A stretch of DNA of 37,360 nucleotides from Lachnospiraceae bacterium UBA3820 (GCA_002369325.1 DFDU01000126.1:1-37360); one strand, 5' to 3'; shown: positions 7,150 to 15,079, numbered from the stretch's first letter. Made by a program: numbers and translations. The notes: a model not told the origin generated them from the sequence alone.

Positions 7150-8352
7150 TTAATCATATTTATTATTGAATATCTCAATTGTTTTTGTAAGTATTCCCTG
7201 AGTAAGTGCTATCACCGTTCCGTAATTTGTAAAAGGAACTCCCGCATCCGCCGCGCATTTCATACGATATCTGATTTCGCGTTCACTCAGCATACATCCT
7301 CCGCAATGTATTATAACCTTGTATTGTTGAAGTTCTTCCGGATAATCATTTCCCGAACAAAAATCAAATTCAAAATCTTTACCGGTATAATTTCTGATCC
7401 ACTCAGGAAGCTTTACGGTCCCTATATCCTCACATTGTCTGTGATGTGTACAGCCTTCCGCTATAAGAATTCTGTCTCCATCCTTTAATTCATCTATTGC
7501 AAATGCACCGTTAATGGCTGTTTTCAAAAAGCCCTTATACCTTGCCATAAGAATGGAAAAAGAAGTAAGTTTTATATCGGAAGGTATATTTTCGGCTACG
7601 GTTTTAAAAACCTGGCTGTCGGTAATGACAAGCTTCGGCTTATCGGAAAGCATTTCGAGTGTTTCTTTAATCTCATTTTCTTTTACAGCAACAACCACTG
7701 CCCCGACCTCAAGCAAATCCCTTATAATCTGCTGTTGTGGAAGAATAAGTCTGCCTTTAGGTGCAGAACCGTCAATAGGAATTACCAGAATAACAATATC
7801 CTTAGGCTCAACAAGATCGGATACCGGTTTTCTTTCTTTCCTATCATCTGTCATCAAAGATATTTTTTCCTTAAGCTGGTCTATATTTTTCTTATCCTTG
7901 GCACTGACAAGTATTGCATTCTCCTCTGAGGAAAGCCTTATCATGTCCTTTACCTCAAGAAGGTCACATTTATTATAAACCAGAATATATTTTATATCCT
8001 TTTTTCTGAATATATCAACTATCTCGTAATCAACGGCTGTCATCCCCACTGTTGCATCAACAATAAGTACAGCAACATCTGTCTTGTTTAAAACCTGTTT
8101 TGTCTTTTTTATACGAAGCTCGCCGAGTTCCCCATCATCATCAAAACCCGGGGTATCTATAATCAACACCGGACCTAACGGTAAAAGTTCCATTGATTTG
8201 GTTACAGGATCGGTTGTGGTTCCTTTTATTTCGGAAACAACAGAAAGCTCCTGTCCCGTGACAGCATTAACCACGCTGGACTTACCGGCATTTCTTCTTC
8301 CGAAAAAACCTATATGCACTCTGTTTGCCAAAGGTGTATCATTCATTCCCAT
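7150..8352 (-). CDS. hydF: [FeFe] hydrogenase H-cluster maturation GTPase HydF
   Basis: A 400-residue HydF, the GTP-dependent scaffold on which HydE and HydG products are assembled into the 2Fe subcluster before transfer to [FeFe] hydrogenase. N-terminal GTPase domain: GFFGRRNAGKSS (P-loop), GTTTDPVTKS (G2), DTPGFDD (G3), NKCD (G4). The C-terminal cluster domain has C-T-H in EGCTHHRQC and later IHCGGCML, giving the C-x-H...H-C-x-x-C [4Fe-4S] ligand set. I chose the ATG at 8350-8352 (MGMNDTPLANRVHIG), which matches the usual family start and has AGG eight bases upstream. A TTG at 8391 would add 13 residues but lacks a ribosome site. hydE, hydG and the hydrogenase are not in the window. Confidence 0.93.
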   Translation of the reverse strand: MGMNDTPLANRVHIGFFGRRNAGKSSVVNAVTGQELSVVSEIKGTTTDPVTKSMELLPLGPVLIIDTPGFDDDGELGELRIKKTKQVLNKTDVAVLIVDATVGMTAVDYEIVDIFRKKDIKYILVYNKCDLLEVKDMIRLSSEENAILVSAKDKKNIDQLKEKISLMTDDRKERKPVSDLVEPKDIVILVIPIDGSAPKGRLILPQQQIIRDLLEVGAVVVAVKENEIKETLEMLSDKPKLVITDSQVFKTVAENIPSDIKLTSFSILMARYKGFLKTAINGAFAIDELKDGDRILIAEGCTHHRQCEDIGTVKLPEWIRNYTGKDFEFDFCSGNDYPEELQQYKVIIHCGGCMLSEREIRYRMKCAADAGVPFTNYGTVIALTQGILTKTIEIFNNKYD

Positions 8353-8439
8353 AAGATAATCCTCATTAATCGGAACTGTTATTTTCCGCAAATAAAACTC
8401 TCACCGAGTAAAACAGTAAATTTTTATTAACATACCTAT

Positions 8440-8468
8440 AGTATAAGCATCTTTATTTTAAAAATCAA
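8440..8468 (-). promoter_or_regulatory. Promoter of the hydF operon
   Basis: On the minus strand TTGATT (8463-8468), 17 bp, TATACT (8440-8445). The start would be near 8433, about 80 nt before the hydF ATG. No other promoter is evident between hydF and the three downstream genes. Confidence 0.55.
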
Positions 8469-8496
8469 TGTAAAAATGTACAATCGGATAATCTGA

Positions 8497-8525
8497 TTGA
8501 CAAATAATAGCAACACAATTAAAAT
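8497..8525 (+). promoter_or_regulatory. Promoter of lipoprotein-murC unit
   Basis: TTGACA (8497-8502), 17-bp spacer, TAAAAT (8520-8525): a perfect -35 box with a one-mismatch -10 box. The start is inferred near 8532, giving a leader of about 47 nt before the lipoprotein ATG. Confidence 0.65.
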
Positions 8526-8578
8526 TATAGTGAATTATTGTTTACATGTTATTTAAACAATATATAAAGGAGTATTTT

Positions 8579-9073
8579 ATGAAAAAAAACAGACAAATTA
8601 TTCTATCATTACTATCAGTATTTGTGTTTTGTTTGACCACTCTTACAGGTTGCAGTAACGATCCTAAAAATTTTTCCTACGGAGCACTTACCGTAACTCT
8701 CAACAAAACCTTTAAGGAATCCAAAAACTCTGCCTTTAACTTGTATGTCACAAGCGAAAATGTCATCTTTTCCGTAGTGGAGGAAAGTGAAGAAAACCTT
8801 GAATTTTCAGGCTATACAATTACAAATTTAAAGGGTTATTGTGACGAGATTCTTATATTAAACAATGTTTCCGAAAGCGAATTAAAGCAGCGAAACGATT
8901 ATTACTATTTTGTAAACAAAAAAACCATATCCGGTGCATCCTATACCTATGTACATTGTATGTATTACGGTGCAGGCTCTTATTGGATATGCGAATTTGT
9001 ATGTAAAACGAAGAACTATGACCATTATAAAAAACGAATATTAAAATGGGCAGACTCCGTAACAATACAATAA
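8579..9073 (+). CDS. Putative lipoprotein of unknown function
   Basis: A 164-residue protein not assigned to a family. It begins MKKNRQ, then a hydrophobic stretch (about residues 7-22) and the lipobox LTGC with Cys25 as the predicted lipidated residue, so it should be anchored on the outer face of the membrane. The mature part is mixed, with FSYGALTVTLNKTFKES, YVTSENVIFSVVEE and a Tyr-rich ending (YGAGSYWICEFVCK...ILKWADSVTI). This pattern resembles small secreted beta-strand domains. The start at 8579 is chosen because AGGAG lies six bases upstream and the signal sequence then starts correctly; an upstream ATG at 8546 lacks a ribosome site. murC starts 36 nt later on the same strand with no terminator between, so they are probably co-transcribed. 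Confidence 0.7.
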   Translation: MKKNRQIILSLLSVFVFCLTTLTGCSNDPKNFSYGALTVTLNKTFKESKNSAFNLYVTSENVIFSVVEESEENLEFSGYTITNLKGYCDEILILNNVSESELKQRNDYYYFVNKKTISGASYTYVHCMYYGAGSYWICEFVCKTKNYDHYKKRILKWADSVTIQ

Positions 9074-9109
9074 TTAATTTATATAAATCATAATTGAAAG
9101 GCGAAAATC

Positions 9110-10492
9110 ATGTACAATGTAGACTTCAACAAACCCTGTAAAGTTTATTTTATGGGTATCGGCGGTATAAGCATGAGCGGACTTGCCGAAATTTTATTGC
9201 AACGCAAATTTAAGGTTTACGGTTCCGATATAAAGGAATCCGATATAACGGATATGTTAAAATCCCTCGGTGCCGTTATCAATATCGGACAAATCAGAGA
9301 AAATATAACCGATGATATAGACTTTGTTGTTTATACTGCAGCTATTAATAAGGAAAACGAAGAATATAAGGCTGCCCTGGAAAAAAATATACCTATGCTG
9401 ACGAGAGCCGAGCTTCTGGGTCAGGTAATGAATAATTATAAATATTCTCTTGCCATAAGCGGAACACACGGAAAGACTACAACAACTTCGATGATGTCAC
9501 ATATTTTACTTGAAGCCAAAACAGATCCAACCATTTCCATAGGCGGTATGCTTGATGCCATCGGCGGCAATATCAGAGTAGGAAATTCCGAATATTTTGT
9601 TACGGAGGCATGTGAATATACCAACAGCTATCATGCATTTAATCCTTATATAAGTATTATTTTAAATGTAGATGAAGATCACTTGGATTTCTTCAGTGGA
9701 ATAGACGAAATAGTAGAATCCTTTAAAACATTTGCCGAAAAGCTTCCTGACGATGGTCTGCTCGTTATTAACGGTGATATGGAGCATAAAGCCAGAATCG
9801 TTTCGGATTTAAAATGCCGAATTATTACATTCGGTCTTAATCAGGATAATGACTACCGTGCTAAGGATGTTGAATTTGACACTGAAGGTCATCCCACATT
9901 TACTTTGGTAAAAAATAATATTGATTCAGAAAGAATAACCCTGCACTCGACAGGCATCCATAATGTAATTAATTCTCTTTCCGCAATCGCAGTTTCGGAA
10001 TTTTTAGGAATAAATATGGAAAGCATCAAGGCCGGCCTTTTAGCATGCACAAGTGCCAAAAGACGTTTTGAACATAAAGGTGTTACTAAAAACGGGGTGA
10101 TTATCGTTGATGATTATGCACATCATCCGACTGAAATAGCAGCTACATTAAAAGCAGCACTTAATACCCCTCATAACGAACTCTGGGTAGCATTTCAGCC
10201 GCATACATATACAAGAACTTATGCCTTATTGGACAAATTTGCGGAAGCACTTAAAATCTGTGACCATGTTCTTGTAGCAGATATTTATGCGGCAAGAGAA
10301 AAAGATACCGGTCTGGTTTCATCCATGGACCTTTGTAATAAGATAAATTCCTTAGGAGGAAACGCAAAGCACTTTAGCGACTTTTTGTCAATAGAAAATT
10401 TTGTCGAAAAAAATTGCAAAAAAAATGATTTGTTGATAACTATGGGTGCGGGAGATATTGATAATGTTGGGATTTCTCTCCTAAAAAAATAA
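9110..10492 (+). CDS. murC: UDP-N-acetylmuramate--L-alanine ligase
   Basis: A 460-residue Mur ligase (EC 6.3.2.8) that adds L-alanine to UDP-MurNAc, the first peptide step of peptidoglycan precursor synthesis, in the cytoplasm with ATP. Domain 1 has the MurC-type nucleotide-binding start VYFMGIGGISMSGLAEIL. The central domain has the ATP loop SGTHGKTTTTSMM (about residues 117-129), EACEYTNSYHAF and LNVDEDHLDFF. The C-terminal domain has VDDYAHHPTEI and QPHTYTRT, both MurC hallmarks. GAAAGGCG lies upstream of the ATG. A hairpin follows the stop codon. The product pathway connects to ddh in this window, which makes the meso-diaminopimelate used by a later Mur ligase. Confidence 0.96.
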   Translation: MYNVDFNKPCKVYFMGIGGISMSGLAEILLQRKFKVYGSDIKESDITDMLKSLGAVINIGQIRENITDDIDFVVYTAAINKENEEYKAALEKNIPMLTRAELLGQVMNNYKYSLAISGTHGKTTTTSMMSHILLEAKTDPTISIGGMLDAIGGNIRVGNSEYFVTEACEYTNSYHAFNPYISIILNVDEDHLDFFSGIDEIVESFKTFAEKLPDDGLLVINGDMEHKARIVSDLKCRIITFGLNQDNDYRAKDVEFDTEGHPTFTLVKNNIDSERITLHSTGIHNVINSLSAIAVSEFLGINMESIKAGLLACTSAKRRFEHKGVTKNGVIIVDDYAHHPTEIAATLKAALNTPHNELWVAFQPHTYTRTYALLDKFAEALKICDHVLVADIYAAREKDTGLVSSMDLCNKINSLGGNAKHFSDFLSIENFVEKNCKKNDLLITMGAGDIDNVGISLLKK

Positions 10493-10510
10493 TTATCCAC
10501 AAAATCCACA
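10493..10510 (+). promoter_or_regulatory. Two tandem DnaA-box-like 9-mers (distal pair)
   Basis: TTATCCACA at 10493-10501 is a perfect consensus DnaA box and begins at the murC stop codon's end. It is followed with no gap by AAATCCACA (10502-10510), which keeps the ATCCACA core. Both have the same orientation as the triple cluster at 10624-10650. Confidence 0.6.
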
Positions 10511-10543
10511 AGCCTGTCAGATGTAAAATAATCCGACAGGCTT
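10510..10543 (+). terminator. Putative terminator of murC
   Basis: AAGCCTGTC (10510-10518) pairs with GACAGGCTT (10535-10543), extended inward by GAT/ATC across one mismatch. The following sequence TATTATTATGG is only moderately T-rich, so termination may be partial. Confidence 0.6.
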
Positions 10544-10623
10544 ATTATTATGGTTTACATAATTTTTACCATTTTTATGCATTTTACACCCATAATTACG
10601 TGTTAAAATATTATGGTAACAAA

Positions 10624-10650
10624 CTATCCACATTATCCACATTTTCCACA
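10624..10650 (+). promoter_or_regulatory. Three contiguous DnaA boxes upstream of dnaD-like gene
   Basis: CTATCCACA (10624-10632), TTATCCACA (10633-10641) and TTTTCCACA (10642-10650) are head-to-tail 9-mers with no spacing. The middle one is the perfect consensus; the outer two each differ at one position in the first two or three bases. They end about 35 bp before the -35 box of the dnaD promoter. DnaA binding here is an inference from the consensus. Confidence 0.65.
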
Positions 10651-10685
10651 AAATTATTTAACGCACCTTTAGAATTTATGTTCGG

Positions 10686-10713
10686 TTGCATTTAAATTTT
10701 TCTATGCTATAAT
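10686..10713 (+). promoter_or_regulatory. Promoter of dnaD-dnaI-prs unit
   Basis: Extended -10 element TGCTATAAT (10705-10713) with TTGCAT (10686-10691) 16 bp upstream. The transcript would start near 10720, about 29 nt before the ATG at 10749. The -35 match is only moderate; the extended -10 compensates. Confidence 0.6.
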
Positions 10714-10748
10714 TCATTTTGCATTAGCAAAAAGGGGACGATAGCAAT

Positions 10749-11927
10749 ATGAAAACTATAACAATTTCAACTGAAAACAGCGAAACTTATTCTTCGATTT
10801 CCAACTTTTTTATAGACTACTATATGACAGATGCAAACGGAGAATTTGTTAAGGTTTATTTATATCTTGTGCGTCTGCTTAATAATAATTCCAAAATTTC
10901 CGTAGCGGAAATTGCAGACCATTTCAACTTAACCGAAAAGGATATTTGCAGGGCAATTAAGTACTGGATATCAAGAGACGTATTAAAGCTTAATTATGAT
11001 GGGAAGGGACATCTTAACGGAATCGTTCTCCTGCCGCTTCATAATCCTAAAAACGAGCTTAATACTCAGGAAACAGATATTATTTCATTTTTAAGAGATG
11101 ATGCTAATGATGATGCATATATCTCTTCCGAAAAGAATGGGGTTAAAGCAGCAAATACTCATGAACCTGTTAAGGATGCCGCTGTTATTCCGATGCCTTC
11201 GGTTTCAACCAATATAGAATATTCGGCACCGCCTAAAGCAAAGTTTTCAAAAGAAGCAATGGAAGATATTGAAAATGATGATGACTGGATGGATATCTTA
11301 TATCAGGTGGAAACCATATTCGGTAAAACAATTTCATCAAGAGATACTCAAACACTTCTTTACATATATGATTCATTAAATTTTGATGTTGACTTGTTTG
11401 AATACTTAATCGAATATTGTGCTACAATGGGCAAAAAAAATTGCAGATATATGGAAGCCGTAGCAATTTCCTGGTATAAGGACGGAATAAAGACACGTCA
11501 GGAAGCAAAAGAACAATCCAGTCTTTTAACCGGCATAGCAAAAACGGTTTTTAAATCTATAGGAATTCGTTCACGTATTCCTACAAGTATTGAGCTTGCC
11601 TACATTACAACATGGACAAAGGATTACGGGTTCTCGGAAGATATTGTTAAGGCAGCCTGCGAAAAAGCAGTATTTAACAATCCTACTTCCATAAATTTTG
11701 CATACATTAATGCGATTTTGGAAAACTGGAACAAAAACGGTGTTCGTACCAAAGCCGACATAGAACGACTTGACAAAGAATTTTTGAAACGAAAAAAAGC
11801 CAATACCGGTGAAGAACAGTTTTCTGCCAAGGTCGTTAACGGATTTAAAAATTTCGAACAAAAAAAGCTTGATGATGAATTAGACGAAATGGAAAAACTG
11901 TTTCTTAATGAGGTCAACAAAAAATGA
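10749..11927 (+). CDS. DnaD-domain replication initiation protein
   Basis: A 392-residue DnaD/DnaB-type primosomal protein. The N-terminal part (about residues 20-100: FFIDYYMTDANGEFVKVYLYLVRLLNNN...VAEIADHFNLTEKDICRAIKYW) is a winged-helix domain. A variable linker follows. There are then two copies of the DnaB_2 (DnaD C-terminal) domain, one ending CRYMEAVAISWYKDGIKTRQEA (about 238-258) and one ending NFAYINAILENWNKNGVRTKAD (about 317-338), both showing the Y...I...W...G pattern. In Bacillus such proteins remodel origin DNA and help load the replicative helicase. It overlaps the DnaI-like gene by 4 nt (ATGA), so the pair is translationally coupled. DnaA-box-like sequences lie upstream, suggesting initiator control. 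Confidence 0.88.
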   Translation: MKTITISTENSETYSSISNFFIDYYMTDANGEFVKVYLYLVRLLNNNSKISVAEIADHFNLTEKDICRAIKYWISRDVLKLNYDGKGHLNGIVLLPLHNPKNELNTQETDIISFLRDDANDDAYISSEKNGVKAANTHEPVKDAAVIPMPSVSTNIEYSAPPKAKFSKEAMEDIENDDDWMDILYQVETIFGKTISSRDTQTLLYIYDSLNFDVDLFEYLIEYCATMGKKNCRYMEAVAISWYKDGIKTRQEAKEQSSLLTGIAKTVFKSIGIRSRIPTSIELAYITTWTKDYGFSEDIVKAACEKAVFNNPTSINFAYINAILENWNKNGVRTKADIERLDKEFLKRKKANTGEEQFSAKVVNGFKNFEQKKLDDELDEMEKLFLNEVNKK

Positions 11928-12934
11928 CATATCAGAAGATGAATATTGAAGATATACTTCACGATTATGAACGGTTAAGATTAAGCAATAACCGCACGCT
12001 GCAAAACAGAAAAAACGAAATCTATGCCTTAATTCCTCGAATAAGAGAAATCGATGCAGAAAATTCGTTATCATATATTACTGCAGCAAAGATGAAACTT
12101 AATAACAAATCATCAAAAGAAATCTCTTCAATAAAGCAAAGGAATCGTGAAAGGACAGCCGAAAAAAAGAGACTGCTCGTAGAGAACGGCTTCCCGGAGG
12201 ACTATCTCGAGCCCATATACACATGCTCCGTCTGTAAGGATACCGGATTTATTGAGCAAAAGAGATGTAAATGCTTTTTGAACAAAATAATAGATGGTCT
12301 ATATTTGCAGTCAAATTTAAAAAACATATTCGAAAAAGAAAACTTTGATACTTTTTCATTGGACTACTACAGCAAAGACATTCCTTCCGGTCAAAAGGAT
12401 TTTTCTCCATATGATAATGTAAAGAATATCCTTGATCGAACTCATGCTATAATTAATAAATTTGAAACTGACCCCGGTTGTGCCAATATTCTCATATACG
12501 GAGAAACCGGTCTGGGAAAAACATTTCTTACCAACTGCATAGCCAAAGAATTGCTGGATAAGGGTCATAGCGTTTTTTATCTTTCTTCCAACGAGCTTTT
12601 TGAAGATATATTGGCCGGATACATAATGAACAATAATAAGAGCTATACGGATTTGTTTAATTATATATTTAATTGTGAATTATTGATAATTGATGATTTG
12701 GGAACAGAGCTTACAAATAATTTTGTATTATCCGAGCTGTTTGAAATAATAAATAAACGTGAAATAACCGATAAGTCAACTCTTATTTCCACAAATCTTT
12801 CAATCAAACAATTGCGTGACAGATATTCGGAAAGAATCATGTCAAGAATAGTTGCTGATTACACCGTATTTAATATCTACGGTGATAATATAAGATACCA
12901 AAAAAGAAAACAGGCTTATAATTCACCTGCCTGA
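11924..12934 (+). CDS. DnaC/DnaI-type helicase loader ATPase
   Basis: A 336-residue AAA+ protein. An N-terminal helical part (residues 1-90) leads to a cysteine cluster CSVCKDTGFIEQKRCKCF (about 98-115) resembling the zinc-binding region of DnaI. The AAA+ core has Walker A GETGLGKTFLTN (about 189-200), Walker B LLIIDDLGTE (about 249-258), sensor region STLISTNLS and an arginine-finger-like RYSERIMSRI. Its role is expected to be loading the replicative helicase onto DNA at the origin and during restart, with the DnaD-like partner encoded just upstream (4-nt overlap). prs follows after 18 nt. Function is from family knowledge; whether it acts as the main chromosomal loader is an inference from its single, housekeeping context. 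Confidence 0.88.
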   Translation: MTYQKMNIEDILHDYERLRLSNNRTLQNRKNEIYALIPRIREIDAENSLSYITAAKMKLNNKSSKEISSIKQRNRERTAEKKRLLVENGFPEDYLEPIYTCSVCKDTGFIEQKRCKCFLNKIIDGLYLQSNLKNIFEKENFDTFSLDYYSKDIPSGQKDFSPYDNVKNILDRTHAIINKFETDPGCANILIYGETGLGKTFLTNCIAKELLDKGHSVFYLSSNELFEDILAGYIMNNNKSYTDLFNYIFNCELLIIDDLGTELTNNFVLSELFEIINKREITDKSTLISTNLSIKQLRDRYSERIMSRIVADYTVFNIYGDNIRYQKRKQAYNSPA

Positions 12935-12952
12935 TATAATGGAGGAAAAAAC

Positions 12953-14161
12953 ATGCCAGATTCAAGTAACCTTATCAGTGTACCGGTCGGAAAACTCGGA
13001 ATTATTCCGTTGGAGAGCTCCGTTGCTTTAGGAGAGAAAGTTGATCAGTATATTGTAAAATGGAGAAAAGAAAGACACAACGAACACAAAGACAACCTTA
13101 CCTTTACGGGATACGATAAGGATTCGTATATTTTAAATGCATCCTGTCCTCGTTTTGGTTCGGGAGAAGCTAAAGGAATACTTAAGGAATCCGTAAGAGG
13201 AACCGATTTATTTATTCTGGTAGATGTAATAAATCACAGTATAGAATACTCTATCTGCGGAGTAAAAAACAAAATGTCGCCGGATGATCACTATAGTGAT
13301 TTAAAGAGAATCATTGCAACTATCGGTACAAAAGCCAACAAAATAACCGTAATCATGCCATTCTTATATGAGAGCAGACAGCATAAACGTTCAGGACGTG
13401 AATCCCTTGACTGTGCCGTTGCTCTTCAGGAGCTTGTTGCAATGGGTGTTGATAATATAATCACTTTCGATGCTCATGATCCGAGAGTTGTAAATGCTAT
13501 TCCATGCAGCAGTTTTGAAAATATCATGCCTACATATCAGTTTATTAAAACTCTTTTAAGAACTACTCCGGATTTGGAACTCGATAAAGAGCATATCATG
13601 GTTATAAGCCCTGACGAAGGTGCCATGAACAGAGCAATATACTTTGCAAACCACCTCGGTGTAGATGTAGGTATGTTCTATAAGAGAAGAGATTACACTA
13701 CAATCGTTAACGGTAAGAATCCTATTATAGCACATGAATTTCTGGGTGACTCGGTAGACGGAAAAGACGTAATCATTATTGACGATATAATAGCATCAGG
13801 AGAAAGTATGCTTGATGTTGCCAAGCAGCTTAAGGAAAGAAATGCAAGAAGAGTTTATTGTCTTGCAACCTTCGGACTCTTTACAACAGGTCTTGAGATA
13901 TTCGACGAATGCCACGAGAAAGGTATCATAGAGAAGGTTATCACTACCAACCTTACCTATCAGCGTCCTGACTTATTTGAACGCAAATGGTATGAGTCAG
14001 CAGATTTGAGTAAATATATAGCAATACTTATAGACCATTTGAATCACAATGCGTCAATCAGTTCATTGCTTGACCAATCCGAACGTATTCAGGCAAGAAT
14101 TCAGGAATATAAAAAAACAGGAACCATTACACCAAATTATAAGGCTCCTGATTTCAGCTAA
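12953..14161 (+). CDS. prs: Ribose-phosphate pyrophosphokinase, long divergent form
   Basis: A 402-residue PRPP synthetase-like protein, longer than the usual ~315 residues. The PRPP-binding loop is clear: VIIIDDIIASGESML (about residues 273-287), followed by the usual VYCLATFGLF strand. Upstream, ITVIMPFLYESRQHKRSGRES corresponds to the ATP-binding flexible-loop region (classically Y.RQDRK) and TFDAHD to the classical DLHA motif, both altered. The N-terminal ~85 residues and the C-terminal ~45 residues are extra. If active it makes PRPP from ribose 5-phosphate and ATP for nucleotide, His and Trp synthesis. GGAGG precedes the ATG, and the gene lies 18 nt after the helicase loader. The gene name is used by family; the altered motifs should be checked against characterised enzymes. 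Confidence 0.8.
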   Translation: MPDSSNLISVPVGKLGIIPLESSVALGEKVDQYIVKWRKERHNEHKDNLTFTGYDKDSYILNASCPRFGSGEAKGILKESVRGTDLFILVDVINHSIEYSICGVKNKMSPDDHYSDLKRIIATIGTKANKITVIMPFLYESRQHKRSGRESLDCAVALQELVAMGVDNIITFDAHDPRVVNAIPCSSFENIMPTYQFIKTLLRTTPDLELDKEHIMVISPDEGAMNRAIYFANHLGVDVGMFYKRRDYTTIVNGKNPIIAHEFLGDSVDGKDVIIIDDIIASGESMLDVAKQLKERNARRVYCLATFGLFTTGLEIFDECHEKGIIEKVITTNLTYQRPDLFERKWYESADLSKYIAILIDHLNHNASISSLLDQSERIQARIQEYKKTGTITPNYKAPDFS

Positions 14162-14182
14162 AAAAATATAAAAAAACAAAAA

Positions 14183-14211
14183 AGGACGGTTTGGCATTGC
14201 CAAACCGTCCT
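14183..14211. terminator. Bidirectional terminator, prs / carD-like
   Basis: AGGACGGTTTGGCA (14183-14196), one T, then TGCCAAACCGTCCT (14198-14211): a 14-bp perfect stem, in practice about 12 bp around a five-base loop. Long A/T-rich tracts on the left give a strong T run for minus-strand transcripts; the right side (cttcgtttctt) is weaker for plus-strand transcripts. Confidence 0.88.
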
Positions 14212-14240
14212 CTTCGTTTCTTGTCCATCCTTCATGAACA

Positions 14241-14738
14241 CTAGCCGCAGTTACTTAGAATTATCTCCTGGATTTTTTCCTTTCCAAGACCTGTCGCCAA
14301 AGCGAGTTCCGAATACAAGCCCTCTTGTGCCAGCTTCAAATACCTTTCATCTGTCGCGGTTATCTTCTTTCCCAAATTTTCTCTCTCTTTTTTTCTGATT
14401 AAAAGAGTTTTGATAACCTTAATCCACTGCATCAAATCACTGCTTTTCATAGCATTTTTGTAGCTGACATCTCTCATTCTGTCGTTCTCGATTACCAATG
14501 GTTCAACACCTTTTGAAGCACTTATTATTTCCTTTGCTTCTTGCTCATTGATAACGCGTCTAATCGAAATGTTGTCATCATCTGCCGGGCAGAACAGCCT
14601 GCTTCCTTTAGTCTTCTCAGGCATAAGTACGTAGTACAATCTGTCAGTATCTACTCCTGAAATATCCGGATGAGTAATATCTAATACTCGGCATATACCG
14701 TTGTGTCCATAAACGATATAGTCTCCAATATCAAACAT
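14241..14738 (-). CDS. CarD/CdnL-family transcription regulator
   Basis: A 165-residue protein with the RNA-polymerase-interacting fold of the CarD/CdnL/TRCF family: MFDIGDYIVYGHNGICRVLDI at the N-terminus (compare the family's F..GD.VVY..HG...V), then YYVLMPEKTKGSRLFCPADD. A helical C-terminal half follows (YLKLAQEGLYSELALATGLGKEKIQEIILSN). Family members bind the RNA polymerase beta subunit and stabilise open promoter complexes; in clostridia they are often linked to stress or rRNA control, but the targets here are unknown. The ATG has AGGAGG seven bases upstream. Immediately before that lies a two-part inverted repeat (14750-14797) that would form at the 5' end of the transcript. Confidence 0.85.
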   Translation of the reverse strand: MFDIGDYIVYGHNGICRVLDITHPDISGVDTDRLYYVLMPEKTKGSRLFCPADDDNISIRRVINEQEAKEIISASKGVEPLVIENDRMRDVSYKNAMKSSDLMQWIKVIKTLLIRKKERENLGKKITATDERYLKLAQEGLYSELALATGLGKEKIQEIILSNCG

Positions 14739-14749
14739 TGCGTCCTCCT

Positions 14750-14797
14750 ATTTCGTACGGATACTTTGTCTATTTGGGAAAGTATCTCCTACGAAAT
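14750..14797 (-). promoter_or_regulatory. Leader stem-loop or operator upstream of carD-like gene
   Basis: ATTTCGTA (14750-14757) and GATACTTT (14760-14767) pair with AAAGTATC (14779-14786) and TACGAAAT (14790-14797): two perfect 8-bp segments divided by a small internal loop, with an 11-nt terminal loop. The right arm overlaps a possible -10 element and the left arm abuts the AGGAGG ribosome site, so it could act as RNA or as an operator. Confidence 0.5.
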
Positions 14798-14899
14798 TTA
14801 TAATAACAAATCTGTTGAAATAATGTAAGTCATTTTCCGCAAATGATTAAATTTCGTCAGTTTGCCTAATTTGATTCTACCCATTTTTAGCACTTTTTA

Positions 14900-15079
14900 T
14901 TAATCCTCAGCGAATCCCCTGAAATTTTTTTCAACCAGTTTTCGGGGTACCATAACCGAGTGTCCACAACCCTGACATTTCAACCTGAAGTCCATGCCGG
15001 TTCTTAAAATTTCCCACTTATTTTCTCCGCAAGGATGCTTTTTTTTCATTTTTATGATTTGTCCAACAGAAAATTCCAT
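14900..15079 (-). CDS. DUF951 domain protein
   Basis: A 59-residue protein, MEFSVGQIIKMKKKHPCGENKWEI... ending in FRGFAED. It matches DUF951: a start like (D/E)..VG.I..(M/L)KK.HPCG...W......D.R.KC.GCGH.V..PR..(V/L)EK. Cys17 is in HPCG and Cys35/Cys38 in KCQGCG, possibly a metal site. The gene starts with ATG at 15077-15079, with GGAG five bases upstream, and lies 16 nt after the CBS gene, so it is probably the last gene of that run. The family is conserved in Firmicutes but has no established function; the small size and basic surface suggest nucleic-acid or ribosome contact, which is speculation. Confidence 0.85.
   Translation of the reverse strand: MEFSVGQIIKMKKKHPCGENKWEILRTGMDFRLKCQGCGHSVMVPRKLVEKNFRGFAED

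Noticed and set aside
8353..8391. TTG start for HydF adding 13 residues
   Set aside because: No ribosome site upstream of it; the AGG at the right distance and the family's usual N-terminus point to the ATG at 8352.
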